Positions 33,397 through 42,382 of a stretch of DNA of 64,000 nucleotides are shown one piece after another; the first letter of the stretch is position 1, and each line of letters begins with the position of its first letter. A program made the position numbers and the translations under genes. The stretch covers positions 330,448-394,447 of the forward strand of contig NZ_WJXZ01000014.1 of the NCBI RefSeq assembly GCF_009668025.1. The letters are read 5' to 3'. This DNA comes from Larkinella terrae (lineage in GTDB: Bacteria > Bacteroidota > Bacteroidia > Cytophagales > Spirosomataceae). The notes beneath the pieces were generated by a model. It made no database searches and had not been told where the DNA came from. It saw only the letters and a program-made list of their open reading frames with translations.

Positions 33397-36027
33397 ATGC
33401 AAAATCAAAAACCGCCCCGCTGGCTTTCCCTTCTGCTCTCCCGGTTAGGCGACCCCAACACGCTGGAAGAAGTGCAGGGTGACCTGCTCGAACTGTACGC
33501 ACACTGGGTCGAAACTGTGGGTGAGCGGAAGGCCCGCTGGCGGTATGGCCTGAGTGTCCTGAAGTTAATGCGGCCTTTTGCCCAACGAAACGAAGAGTAT
33601 TCAACATCATTATTGAGCCCTGTCATGATCCGTAATTATGTAAAAATCGCCTTTCGAAACCTTGCCAAAAGCAAGGGATATTCCTTCATCAACGTCACGG
33701 GGCTGGCCGTCGGGATGGCTTGTACCGTCGTGTTGTTTCTGGTGGTCAAACACGAAACGAGCTACGACCGGCACTACGCCAACGGCGACCGGATTTACCG
33801 GTTAGAAACCGAAAATATCAAGGAAAAACATTCGTATCCGGGCACGTATACGGGTATGGCCAACGCCCTGCACGCCGACCTGCCCGAAGCGGAACGGGTG
33901 GTGCCGCTGCTCCAGGTTGGAGGGACCACGTTTGCCGATCCTTCGTCCGAAAACCGGTATAAGGAAAAATTCGTGTTTGCCGGGAATGAGTTGTTTCAAC
34001 TGCTGGATTATCAGTGGCTGGCGGGAAATCCCAAAACCGCTCTGTCGCAACCGAACACGATCGTTTTAACCCGGACGTATGCCGAAAAATATTTCGGCAG
34101 CACCGATGTGATGGGAAAAACGATACGGCTCGATGACAAGCAAAACCTGCAGGTGGCTGGCATTTTGGAAGACTACCCCGTTACGACCAGTTTCCCGTTC
34201 AACATGCTGGTGTCGTTCTCCACGATCAAAAACGTTAATCCGGATTATGACCTCAACAGATGGAACGGCTGGAACGACAATTTTCAGGTGTATGTACTGC
34301 TCAAAAAAGGTATTGACCCGGAATCGCTAACGAAGCGGTTTCAGGGAATTGTGGTAAAATACATGGGCAAAGAAGCCTTGCCGGACAAGCGGTTTTTTCT
34401 GAATTCGGTATCCAACCTGCATTATGGCATGAACATGAGTGGCCGGACGGCGAACGTAAGCCTGCTCAAAACGCTGTCGTTCATCGGTTTGCTGGTGTTG
34501 CTGATTGCCTGTTTCAACTTCATTAACCTCAGCACCGCACAGGCATTCAAGCGCGCCAAAGAAGTCGGCATCCGGAAGGCGGTGGGCAGCAACCGCTGGT
34601 CGCTGGTGTATCAGTTTCTGACCGAAGCCGGTTTGCTGACGTGCCTGGCGATTCTGATTGCGGTTTTGCTGGCCCAACTGGTTCTGCCGATTGCGGCTGG
34701 CGCACTGGCCGTTCCGATCACCGCCACCGATTTGTTCTCGTGGCAGACGGGTTTGTTTACCGTCGCGCTGGCGGGCCTGACCACCTTGCTGGCGGGCGTT
34801 TATCCGGCGTTCCGGCTGTCGGGCATGGAGCCGATCTGGGCGCTGAAAAACAACACGCTGGCGCAGGGAAGACCCTGGTTTTCACTGCGACAGGGGCTGG
34901 TGGTCGTGCAGTTTACGGTTTCACTGATTCTCATTAGCTGTGCGATGCTCATCAACCAGCAGCTCACCTTTTTCCAGAAAGCGGATCTGGGTTTCAACAA
35001 AGAAGCCATCATTACCGTCGGATTGCCCAACAATAAGCCCGAAAAACTGCAAACGTTTCGGAACCAGTTGGCGGAACTTCCGCAGATAAAAGACGTGAGC
35101 TTTTCGTTCAACAGCGCATCGGCCGAAAGCAACTGGATGCAGAGCATGCAATACCGCAAGGGTGCCGAAGCCATCGACGTCAAGACCCAGATGAAAATGG
35201 GCGACTCCCGTTTTCTGGATACCTACGGCATTCAGTTGCTGGCCGGCGAGAAACTCAGGGATTCCGATACCTCTTCCACCTCGTTTAAACTCCTGGCCAA
35301 TGAAATATTCCTGGACCGGATCGGCATCAAACACCCGGCCGATGCCATTGGGGAAAAGGTGTATTACGGTGATGGTAAGGAGTTTGCAACGATTGTTGGG
35401 GTTGTGAAAAACTTTAATGTCAATTCCCTGCACCAGAAAATCGATCCGACGGTGATACAGGTTGTCCCGAATAATTTTTACCAGGCCGGTATCAAATTAC
35501 AAAGCGAAAAACCGACCGCCGAGACGATTCAGGCGGCCTTGGCGCGCATCGAAGAAGCCTGGACCGCCACGTTCCCGAATCAGGTTTTTGACTACAGTTT
35601 TCTGGACGAAACACTGAAACAGGCCTACCAGTCGGAAACCCGGACGGCGAAACTGATCGAAGTATCGACCTTTTTAGCGGTTTTGATTGCCTGCCTCGGT
35701 CTGTTCGGTCTGGCGACGTTCACCGCCGAACAGCGGACGAAAGAGATCGGCGTCCGCAAAGTGCTGGGCGCGTCGGTGGGCAGCATCATCGGGTTGCTGA
35801 GCCGGGATTTCCTGAAACTGGTGCTGATCGCCGTTGTGCTGGCGTCGCCGATTGCCTGGTACGCGATGAGCGAGTGGCTCCGGAATTTCGAGTTCAAGAT
35901 TGAAATCCAGTGGTGGATTTTTGCGCTAACCGGTTTATTGATGGCCGCCATTGCCCTGCTGACGGTTTCGTTCCAAAGCGTGAAAGCCGCGCTGATGAAT
36001 CCGGTGAAGTCGCTGCGGTCGGAATGA
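33397..36027 (+). CDS. MacB/FtsX-type ABC permease with LLELY prefix, paralogue 12
   Basis: 876 aa, MQNQKPPRWLSLLL. The prefix has GDPNTLEEVQGDLLELYAHW and is close to those of paralogues 13 and 14, but the body stands apart: KHETSYDRHYANGDRIYRL after TM1; IACFNFINLSTAQAFKRAKEVG at 370; a second membrane block with AYRL-type replacement (VYPAFRLSGMEPIWALK) where most have SYPAFFLSS; and QRTKEIGVRKVLGASVGSII at 781. The second periplasmic domain has LLAGEKLRDSDTS in place of GRDFS. It is a distinct lineage inside block B. Confidence 0.93.
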   Translation: MQNQKPPRWLSLLLSRLGDPNTLEEVQGDLLELYAHWVETVGERKARWRYGLSVLKLMRPFAQRNEEYSTSLLSPVMIRNYVKIAFRNLAKSKGYSFINVTGLAVGMACTVVLFLVVKHETSYDRHYANGDRIYRLETENIKEKHSYPGTYTGMANALHADLPEAERVVPLLQVGGTTFADPSSENRYKEKFVFAGNELFQLLDYQWLAGNPKTALSQPNTIVLTRTYAEKYFGSTDVMGKTIRLDDKQNLQVAGILEDYPVTTSFPFNMLVSFSTIKNVNPDYDLNRWNGWNDNFQVYVLLKKGIDPESLTKRFQGIVVKYMGKEALPDKRFFLNSVSNLHYGMNMSGRTANVSLLKTLSFIGLLVLLIACFNFINLSTAQAFKRAKEVGIRKAVGSNRWSLVYQFLTEAGLLTCLAILIAVLLAQLVLPIAAGALAVPITATDLFSWQTGLFTVALAGLTTLLAGVYPAFRLSGMEPIWALKNNTLAQGRPWFSLRQGLVVVQFTVSLILISCAMLINQQLTFFQKADLGFNKEAIITVGLPNNKPEKLQTFRNQLAELPQIKDVSFSFNSASAESNWMQSMQYRKGAEAIDVKTQMKMGDSRFLDTYGIQLLAGEKLRDSDTSSTSFKLLANEIFLDRIGIKHPADAIGEKVYYGDGKEFATIVGVVKNFNVNSLHQKIDPTVIQVVPNNFYQAGIKLQSEKPTAETIQAALARIEEAWTATFPNQVFDYSFLDETLKQAYQSETRTAKLIEVSTFLAVLIACLGLFGLATFTAEQRTKEIGVRKVLGASVGSIIGLLSRDFLKLVLIAVVLASPIAWYAMSEWLRNFEFKIEIQWWIFALTGLLMAAIALLTVSFQSVKAALMNPVKSLRSE

Positions 36028-36113
36028 ACAATTAACAATGAATGTGAATTGGTTGAGTGGTTGATTATCAATGGTGTTATGGGCCGTTCATTGTTAATTA
36101 TTCATTGTTCATT
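36025..36113 (+). repeat. Intergenic inverted repeat, TGAACAATTAAC family, second loop type
   Basis: Starts at the stop codon of paralogue 12 and ends at the ATG of paralogue 13. Arms are as in the other family members, but the loop is different (TTGGTTGAGTGGTTGATTAT and GTTATGGGCC). The copy at 38739-38827 is nearly identical. Confidence 0.7.
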
Positions 36114-38741
36114 ATGACAAAACCGCCCCGCTGGCTTTCCTTTCTGCTTTCCTGCTTCGGCGACCCCAACACGCTGGAAGAAGTGCAGGGCGACCTGCTC
36201 GAACTGTATGCGTATTGGGTCGAAACCGTGGGGGAGCGCAAAGCTCGCTGGCGGTATGGCCTGAGTGTGTTGAAATTGTTGCGACCCCTGGCCCGCCGAA
36301 ACGAAACTGATTCAATAACCCATTTCCTGAGTCCCGCTATGTTACACAACTATCTGAAAATTGCTTTTCGAAACCTGACCAGAAACAAGGCTTATTCGTT
36401 CATCAACATTGGCGGACTGGCGGTGGGCATGGCCGTGGCCATTCTCAATGGTCTGTGGATTTACGACGAACTGTCGTTCAATACCTACCACAAAAACTAC
36501 GACAGTATTGCCCAGGTTACTGAGCGGGGCATTCGCAAGGAGGGAAACCGGTATTCGGGAACATCACTTCCGTATCCGCTGGCTACCGAACTGAAAGCGA
36601 ACTACCAAAACTATTTCAAACACATTCTGATTTCGCAGCAGCCCGAAGATTATATTCTGGCAACAGGCGACACGAAACTGACCAGAAAGGGTCAATTTAT
36701 CGAAGCCGGAGCTCCGGAAATGCTCAGTCTGAAAATGATCCGGGGCACCTGGTCGGGGCTGAACGATCCGCATTCCATCTTACTGTCCGCATCAGCCGCT
36801 GAAGCCCTGTTTGGCAAAACTGATCCGCTCGGTAAGCCCGTCCAGATCAATACTAAAATGGACGCGAAAGTGACGGGCGTTTACGAAGACCTGCCTCACA
36901 ACACCGGTTTTTACGATATTAAGTTTCTGGCTCCCTTTGACTTATGGACTTCGGTCAATCCCTGGGTGAAGGAACAGCAGTGGGACAACTGGTTCCTGTT
37001 TATCTACGCCCAGATTCAACCCAATGCGGATTTTGATCGGGTTTCGGCCCTCATCAAAGACATTGAACTGAATAAACTGAAGAGTCTGAAGGGCCGCCAG
37101 GAAATGATCGACCGCCAACCGCAGATTCACCTGCTGCCGATGAGGGATTGGCATTTGCACGGGCATTACAATATGGATGATACGGGCCCGGTGCAGATGG
37201 TGTGGCTGATTGGCCTGATTGGTATTTTTGTGTTGCTGCTGGCCTGCATCAACTTCATGAATCTCAGCACGGCCCGGTCGGAAAAACGCGCCAAAGAGGT
37301 CGGAATTCGTAAATCCGTCGGGTCGTTGCGAACGCAGCTGGTAAGCCAGTTTTTTAGCGAATCGTTTCTGGTGGTGCTGCTGGCTTTCGGGCTGTCGCTG
37401 CTGCTGGCGACGCTGTCGCTGCCTTGGTTTAATACCATTGCTGCCAAGCAGTTGAGCGTTCCCTGGGCGAACCCTTCCTTCTGGCTGGCGAGCCTTGGGT
37501 TCACGCTGCTGACCGGTTTTGTTGCGGGTAGCTACCCGGCCCTGTATTTGTCGTCGTTTCAGCCGGTCAAAGTGCTCAAGGGCGTTATTCGCGTGGGGCG
37601 GTTTGCTTCGGTGCCGCGCAAGGTGCTGGTGGTGATTCAGTTTACGGTTTCGGTCACACTCATCATCAGTACAAGTATCGTCTATCGACAGATTCAATAC
37701 GCGAAAAACCGCCCGATCGGTTACAATCGCGATGGGTTGCTGCTGGTTCAGAAGAAAACGGCGGAGTTTTCGGGGAAATTTGATGTGCTGCGAACCGAGC
37801 TGAAAAACTCCGGCGCGGTGGTCGAAGTGGCCGAATCCCGCAGCTCGGTCGCCAACATCACCATGTGGAATGCCGGTTTTTCCCGGAAAGGAAAAGAAAT
37901 TCCCTGCCCCAATGGCTGCGGTACACTCTCGGTGACGCCGGAATACGGTAAAACCGTGGGTTGGGAATTTTTGGCAGGCCGGGATTTCGACCGAAGATTT
38001 TCAACCGATTCGTCGGGACTGGTCGTCAATGAATCATTTGCCAAAATGATCGGACTGAAAAAACCCGTCGGTGAAGCGCTTGCCTGGAATCCGGGTTGGC
38101 GTAATACGAAGTATTTCAATGTTTTAGGTGTCGTCAAAGACATGGTGGCGATGTCGCCTTACGAAAAAACCGTGCCGACGGTTTTCTTTCTGGAAAACTA
38201 CCACGACTGGATTAACATTCGCATCAATCCGGCGATGAGTCCGGCGGAAGCGCTGCCCAAAATTGAAGCGGTTTTTAAGAAAATCATCCCCAGCGCACCC
38301 TTCGACTACAAATTTGCCGATCAGGAATACGCGCTGAAGTTTGCCGCCGAAGAGCGGATCGGCAAACTGGCGGGTGTTTTCGCCGGTCTGGCCATTTTCA
38401 TTTCCTGTCTGGGGCTATTCGGGCTGGCGTCGTTCATGGCTGAGCAGCGCACCAAAGAGATTGGCGTTCGCAAAGTGCTGGGCGCTTCGGTGCTGAATCT
38501 CTGGGGATTGCTGTCGAAAGACTTTGTGATTCTGGTGCTCATCGGTTTTGGCATTGCGACGCCCATCGCCTATTATTCCCTCAGCGACTGGCTTCGGAAC
38601 TACCAATACCACACCGACATCTCCTGGTGGATTTTTGCCGCATCCGGCATCGGCGCGCTGATCATTACCTTATTGACGGTTAGTTTCCAAAGCATCAAAG
38701 CCGCGCTGGTGAATCCGGTGAAGTCGCTGCGGTCGGAATGA
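36114..38741 (+). CDS. MacB/FtsX-type ABC permease with LLELY prefix, paralogue 13
   Basis: 875 aa from the ATG at 36114 (MTKPPRWLSFLLSCFGD); the frame from 36057 is repeat sequence. The body belongs to the paralogue 3/7/9/14 clade: LSFNTYHKNYDSIAQVT, ILLSASAAEALFGKTDP, MRDWHLHGHYN before TM2, FAAEERIGKLAGVF before the last block, FtsX motifs at 375 and 780. Compared with paralogue 14, prefix, TM1 and the last 330 bp are near-identical, while the two periplasmic domains are clearly different, so only the exported parts have diverged or been replaced. Confidence 0.93.
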   Translation: MTKPPRWLSFLLSCFGDPNTLEEVQGDLLELYAYWVETVGERKARWRYGLSVLKLLRPLARRNETDSITHFLSPAMLHNYLKIAFRNLTRNKAYSFINIGGLAVGMAVAILNGLWIYDELSFNTYHKNYDSIAQVTERGIRKEGNRYSGTSLPYPLATELKANYQNYFKHILISQQPEDYILATGDTKLTRKGQFIEAGAPEMLSLKMIRGTWSGLNDPHSILLSASAAEALFGKTDPLGKPVQINTKMDAKVTGVYEDLPHNTGFYDIKFLAPFDLWTSVNPWVKEQQWDNWFLFIYAQIQPNADFDRVSALIKDIELNKLKSLKGRQEMIDRQPQIHLLPMRDWHLHGHYNMDDTGPVQMVWLIGLIGIFVLLLACINFMNLSTARSEKRAKEVGIRKSVGSLRTQLVSQFFSESFLVVLLAFGLSLLLATLSLPWFNTIAAKQLSVPWANPSFWLASLGFTLLTGFVAGSYPALYLSSFQPVKVLKGVIRVGRFASVPRKVLVVIQFTVSVTLIISTSIVYRQIQYAKNRPIGYNRDGLLLVQKKTAEFSGKFDVLRTELKNSGAVVEVAESRSSVANITMWNAGFSRKGKEIPCPNGCGTLSVTPEYGKTVGWEFLAGRDFDRRFSTDSSGLVVNESFAKMIGLKKPVGEALAWNPGWRNTKYFNVLGVVKDMVAMSPYEKTVPTVFFLENYHDWINIRINPAMSPAEALPKIEAVFKKIIPSAPFDYKFADQEYALKFAAEERIGKLAGVFAGLAIFISCLGLFGLASFMAEQRTKEIGVRKVLGASVLNLWGLLSKDFVILVLIGFGIATPIAYYSLSDWLRNYQYHTDISWWIFAASGIGALIITLLTVSFQSIKAALVNPVKSLRSE

Positions 38742-38827
38742 ACAATTAACGATGAATGTGAATTGGTTGAGTGGCTGATTATCAATGGTGTTATGGATCG
38801 TTCAATGTTAATTATTCATTGTTCATT
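38739..38827 (+). repeat. Intergenic inverted repeat, TGAACAATTAAC family, second loop type
   Basis: Near-identical copy of 36025-36113, again running from the stop codon of one permease to the ATG of the next. Confidence 0.7.
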
Positions 38828-41434
38828 ATGACAAAACCGCCCCGCTGGCTTTCTTTTCTGCTTTCCTGCTTCGGAGACCCCAACACGCTGGAAGAAGTGC
38901 AGGGTGATTTGCTCGAACTGTATGCGTATTGGGTGAAAACCGTGGGGGAGCGCAAAGCCCGCTGGCGGTACGGTTGGAGTGTGCTGAAACTGTTGAGGCC
39001 CCTGGCCCGCCGAAAAAAAGATGATTCAATAAACCATTTCCTGAGTCCTGCTATGTTACGCAACTATCTGAAAATTGCTTTTCGAAACCTGACCAGAAAT
39101 AAGGCTTATTCGTTCATCAACATTGGCGGACTGGCAGTCGGCATGGCCGTAGCCATGCTGATTGGCCTGTGGGTGTACGACGAACTTTCTTTTGATAAAA
39201 CCGTCCCGAACTACGCCCGGATTGCCAAACCCATGCTGCACCAAACCGTAGATGGGATGACAACGACGAGCGAATGGGTGCCTATTCCGTTGAGTACAGC
39301 TCTGAAGAACGACTACGGCAGTGATTTCAGCCGCGTGATTCTCGCGCATTCAAGCGGGGAGCAGATTCTGGCGCACGGCACAAGCCAGTTCACCAAACGG
39401 GGCAGTTACGTAGAACCGGGGTTTACGGAGATGCTGTCGTTGCCCATGCAGCGGGGAATCCGCAGCGGACTGAACGACCCGGCGTCCATTTTGCTATCGG
39501 CCTCGGTGGCGGATGCGTTGTTTGGCAAAACCGATCCGATTAACCAGATCGTCAAAGTCAACAATAAAGTAGCCGTTAAAGTGGCTGGGGTTTACGACGA
39601 TTTTTCGACCAATTCGGAGTTCCGCGACATGGCTTATTTGCTGCCGTGGGCGCAGTTCGTGGCCGATCAGGAGTGGGTAAAACGCAGTGAGGATAACTGG
39701 AGTGTCAATGCGTTTCAGCTATTCGTCGAAATGGCACCCAACACCAATCTGGACCAGGTTTCGGCCAAAATTGAATCCGTGAAGGCAAGGCACGCCAAAG
39801 ACGAGGCTAAATACAATCCCAGGGCGTTCCTGCATCCGATGAGCCGCTGGCATTTGTATTCGGAATGGGAAAACGGAATTCCGGTTCGGGGGCGTATTCA
39901 GTTTGTCTGGCTGTTCGGAATTATCGGCGGTTTTGTGCTATTGCTGGCCTGCATCAACTTCATGAATCTCAGCACGGCCCGGTCGGAGAAGCGCGCCAAA
40001 GAAGTCGGGATTCGCAAAGCCGTGGGGTCGGTTCGCAGCCAGCTGGTGAGCCAGTTTTTTGGCGAATCGTTTCTGGTCGTATTTTTTGCCTTCGCGCTGG
40101 CTCTGCTGCTGGTTCAACTGACGCTACCGGCATTCAACGAAATCGCCGACAAAACCATGGGGATTTTATGGGATAATCCGCTGTTCTGGGCCATTGGCAT
40201 CGGTTTTAGCCTGATTACCGGTTTGGTAGCAGGCAGTTATCCCGCTTTTTATCTGTCCGGTTTTCAACCCGTGAAAGTGCTGAAAGGCACGTTTCGGGTC
40301 GGGCGGTTTGCGTCATTGCCACGAAAGGTATTGGTGGTGATGCAGTTTACGGTTTCGGTTACGCTGATCATCGGAACCATCATCGTTTTTCGCCAGATTC
40401 AGTACGCCAAAAACCGCCCGCTGGGATTTGATCGGAACGGGATGGTGACGGTTCGGATGAATACGCCGGATCTGATGACGAATTACCCGATTATCCATAC
40501 GGAATTACTGCAAACCGGTGCTGTTCAGCATGTAGCCGAATCCAACAACACGACTTCCGGCGTTTACTCGAGCGACAGTCGGCTGGACTGGAAAGGGCGG
40601 GACCCCAATCGGCCGGTCGATTTTAACGTGGTAACCTGCACGCACGATTTTGGCAAAACCGTCGGCTGGCAGATTAAGGAAGGGCGCGATTTTTCGCGGG
40701 CGTTCTCCACCGATTCGGTCGGGCTGATCATGAACGAAAGCGCGATCAAGTACATGGGACTAAAGAAACCAATCGGTGAGCGGGTCAAATGGGGCGAAGA
40801 AATGTACACCATCATTGGCGTGGTCAAGGATCTGGTGACGGATTCACCCTTTGAACCTGTTAAGCAGACGGTTTTCCGGCTGAATTACACCTGGACGAAT
40901 TTCATTACGATCCGGCTTAATCCGCAACTGAGCGCCCGCGAAGCGCTGGATAAAATCGAACCGGTTTTCCGGAAATACAACCCCGGCGGCCCTTTCGATT
41001 ATAAATTCATGAGCGACGAATACGATCAGAAATTCCGCGCTGAAGAACGGATCGGCAAACTCGCGACCCTGTTTGCCATCCTGGCCATTTTTATCAGTTG
41101 TCTGGGACTATTCGGGCTGGCGTCGTTCATGGCTGAGCAGCGCACCAAAGAGATTGGCGTTCGCAAAGTGCTGGGTGCTTCGGTGCTGAATCTCTGGGGA
41201 TTACTATCGAAAGACTTTGTGTTTCTGGTGTTGATCGGTTTCGGCATTGCGACGCCCATCGCCTATTATTCCCTCAGCGACTGGCTCCGCCATTACCAAT
41301 ACCGCACCGACATCTCCTGGTGGATTTTTGCCGCATCCGGCATCGGCGCACTGGCAATTACGTTGCTGACGGTCAGTTTCCAGAGCATCAAAGCCGCGCT
41401 GATGAATCCGGTGAAGTCGCTGCGGTCGGAGTAA
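38828..41434 (+). CDS. MacB/FtsX-type ABC permease with LLELY prefix, paralogue 14
   Basis: 868 aa from the ATG at 38828. The prefix differs from that of paralogue 13 at only a few residues (KTVGERKARWRYGWSVLKLL). After TM1 it reads LSFDKTVPNYARIAKPM, then ILLSASVADALFGKTDP, MSRWHLYSEWENG before TM2, and FRAEERIGKLATLF before the last block; FtsX motifs are at 373 and 774. Two short DNA tracts are shared exactly with other members: 39831-39876 with paralogue 9 and 41108-41175 with paralogue 13. It is the last gene of block B and converges on an unknown minus-strand gene 20 bp away. Confidence 0.93.
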   Translation: MTKPPRWLSFLLSCFGDPNTLEEVQGDLLELYAYWVKTVGERKARWRYGWSVLKLLRPLARRKKDDSINHFLSPAMLRNYLKIAFRNLTRNKAYSFINIGGLAVGMAVAMLIGLWVYDELSFDKTVPNYARIAKPMLHQTVDGMTTTSEWVPIPLSTALKNDYGSDFSRVILAHSSGEQILAHGTSQFTKRGSYVEPGFTEMLSLPMQRGIRSGLNDPASILLSASVADALFGKTDPINQIVKVNNKVAVKVAGVYDDFSTNSEFRDMAYLLPWAQFVADQEWVKRSEDNWSVNAFQLFVEMAPNTNLDQVSAKIESVKARHAKDEAKYNPRAFLHPMSRWHLYSEWENGIPVRGRIQFVWLFGIIGGFVLLLACINFMNLSTARSEKRAKEVGIRKAVGSVRSQLVSQFFGESFLVVFFAFALALLLVQLTLPAFNEIADKTMGILWDNPLFWAIGIGFSLITGLVAGSYPAFYLSGFQPVKVLKGTFRVGRFASLPRKVLVVMQFTVSVTLIIGTIIVFRQIQYAKNRPLGFDRNGMVTVRMNTPDLMTNYPIIHTELLQTGAVQHVAESNNTTSGVYSSDSRLDWKGRDPNRPVDFNVVTCTHDFGKTVGWQIKEGRDFSRAFSTDSVGLIMNESAIKYMGLKKPIGERVKWGEEMYTIIGVVKDLVTDSPFEPVKQTVFRLNYTWTNFITIRLNPQLSAREALDKIEPVFRKYNPGGPFDYKFMSDEYDQKFRAEERIGKLATLFAILAIFISCLGLFGLASFMAEQRTKEIGVRKVLGASVLNLWGLLSKDFVFLVLIGFGIATPIAYYSLSDWLRHYQYRTDISWWIFAASGIGALAITLLTVSFQSIKAALMNPVKSLRSE

Positions 41435-41454
41435 CGAAACCTGCCAGGCGGTTT

Positions 41455-42072
41455 TTAGGTAATCAAGCGGCAGCGGGAAATGAAAATCGTCAGCAGACGG
41501 AGCATGTCGGTTTTGAATTTGGAAAACCGGAATTTTGATTTGATAGCCGCCTGTCGACGCGTCAATTTGTCCGGAGGAATAGACCAGAAAAACGTGTCGT
41601 AACAATAATCGAAGAACAACTGGAGTTGTGGTTTTCGGTACGGTTTAAAAAGAAAATCCTCTTCAAGCTGATATGCATAATCCCCGTAAAGATTAAAAAA
41701 ACCAATCAATTCGCTGGTTATATCCGGATTTTGTAGAATCTGTTCCTCTTTTAAGGCACTACTCAAGAGTGTTTGAAGGTAATCAAGATCGTAGGCGGTA
41801 TAGGCATCCGATCCGGTTAATGCGGCAAGCCACGGATGAAAATTGCTTTCATCAAACACGGAAATAGAATTCGCGGCAATGAAATCGGCAATTTGATCGA
41901 TCCGAGAAAACAGCAGAATCCGGTTTTCCGGATCGAGCAGGAGCTTGTCCTGCTGCTCGCTGTCCGCCATATCCGTACCCCACATCATGTAGTAGAATGC
42001 CTCATTTAGTTTAACCTTGATGAGGTATTTGCGGTATGTCTCCGATACGGCATTATTGTGCGTTTCTTCCAT
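41455..42072 (-). CDS. Hypothetical protein at the end of block B
   Basis: 205 aa, MEETHNNAVSETYRKYLIKVKLNEAFYYMMWGTD. I do not recognise the family. It is soluble, rich in Tyr, Phe, Leu and Asp, probably mostly helical, with a basic C-terminal 35 residues (TRRQAAIKSKFRFSKFKTD). There is no signal peptide or membrane segment. Its base composition is more AT-rich than the permeases. It lies on the opposite strand between two permease blocks, the same kind of position as the three DUF820-like genes. Confidence 0.6.
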   Translation of the reverse strand: MEETHNNAVSETYRKYLIKVKLNEAFYYMMWGTDMADSEQQDKLLLDPENRILLFSRIDQIADFIAANSISVFDESNFHPWLAALTGSDAYTAYDLDYLQTLLSSALKEEQILQNPDITSELIGFFNLYGDYAYQLEEDFLFKPYRKPQLQLFFDYCYDTFFWSIPPDKLTRRQAAIKSKFRFSKFKTDMLRLLTIFISRCRLIT

Positions 42073-42183
42073 TGGTTTCGGGTAGGAACAAGTCGTTCAG
42101 AAGAGCCAGTCCGGCATTGCTTAAATGTAGGTATTTTAACGAATTCCATTTATTTTCTCCCTGTCCGGTTTTGATTCATTCGT

Positions 42184-42220
42184 TGTCCAAAAGCGGACAG
42201 GAATTGTCTGTGCAATTTTC
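42184..42220 (+). promoter_or_regulatory. TGTCC-N6-GGACA enhancer site plus half-site
   Basis: A perfect site TGTCCAAAAGCGGACA (42184-42199) is followed, 5 bp on, by a degenerate second site that keeps only its left half, TGTCT (42205). The 21-bp period is retained. The right edge is 44 bp from the -24 GG. Confidence 0.62.
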
Positions 42221-42261
42221 AAAATCGACTTCTATTGCGTATTTAGCGCGTTTTTGCCTGA

Positions 42262-42278
42262 CTGGCACTTCATTTGTC
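42262..42278 (+). promoter_or_regulatory. Sigma54-type -24/-12 promoter for paralogue 15
   Basis: CTGGCACTTCATTTGTC: GG at 42264-42265, -12 G at 42276. Good -24 half; -12 reads TTTGT. Predicted start about 42288, leaving a 95-nt leader in which I see no other feature. Confidence 0.6.
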
Positions 42279-42382
42279 CGATACCGTTGAAAGAGTAACA
42301 AAACGAAATCAGTGGAAGGCAGCAGATTACTCTTTTCATTCGGGACCGCCCGGCGTTCATTCTCCATTGTTCATCAAAAACC

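Noticed and set aside
31291-33408. 705-codon open frame on the minus strand opposite paralogue 11
   Set aside because: It lies antisense to a clearly conserved permease; its translation is rich in His, Gln, Arg and Asn with no domain pattern, the typical shadow of this codon usage.
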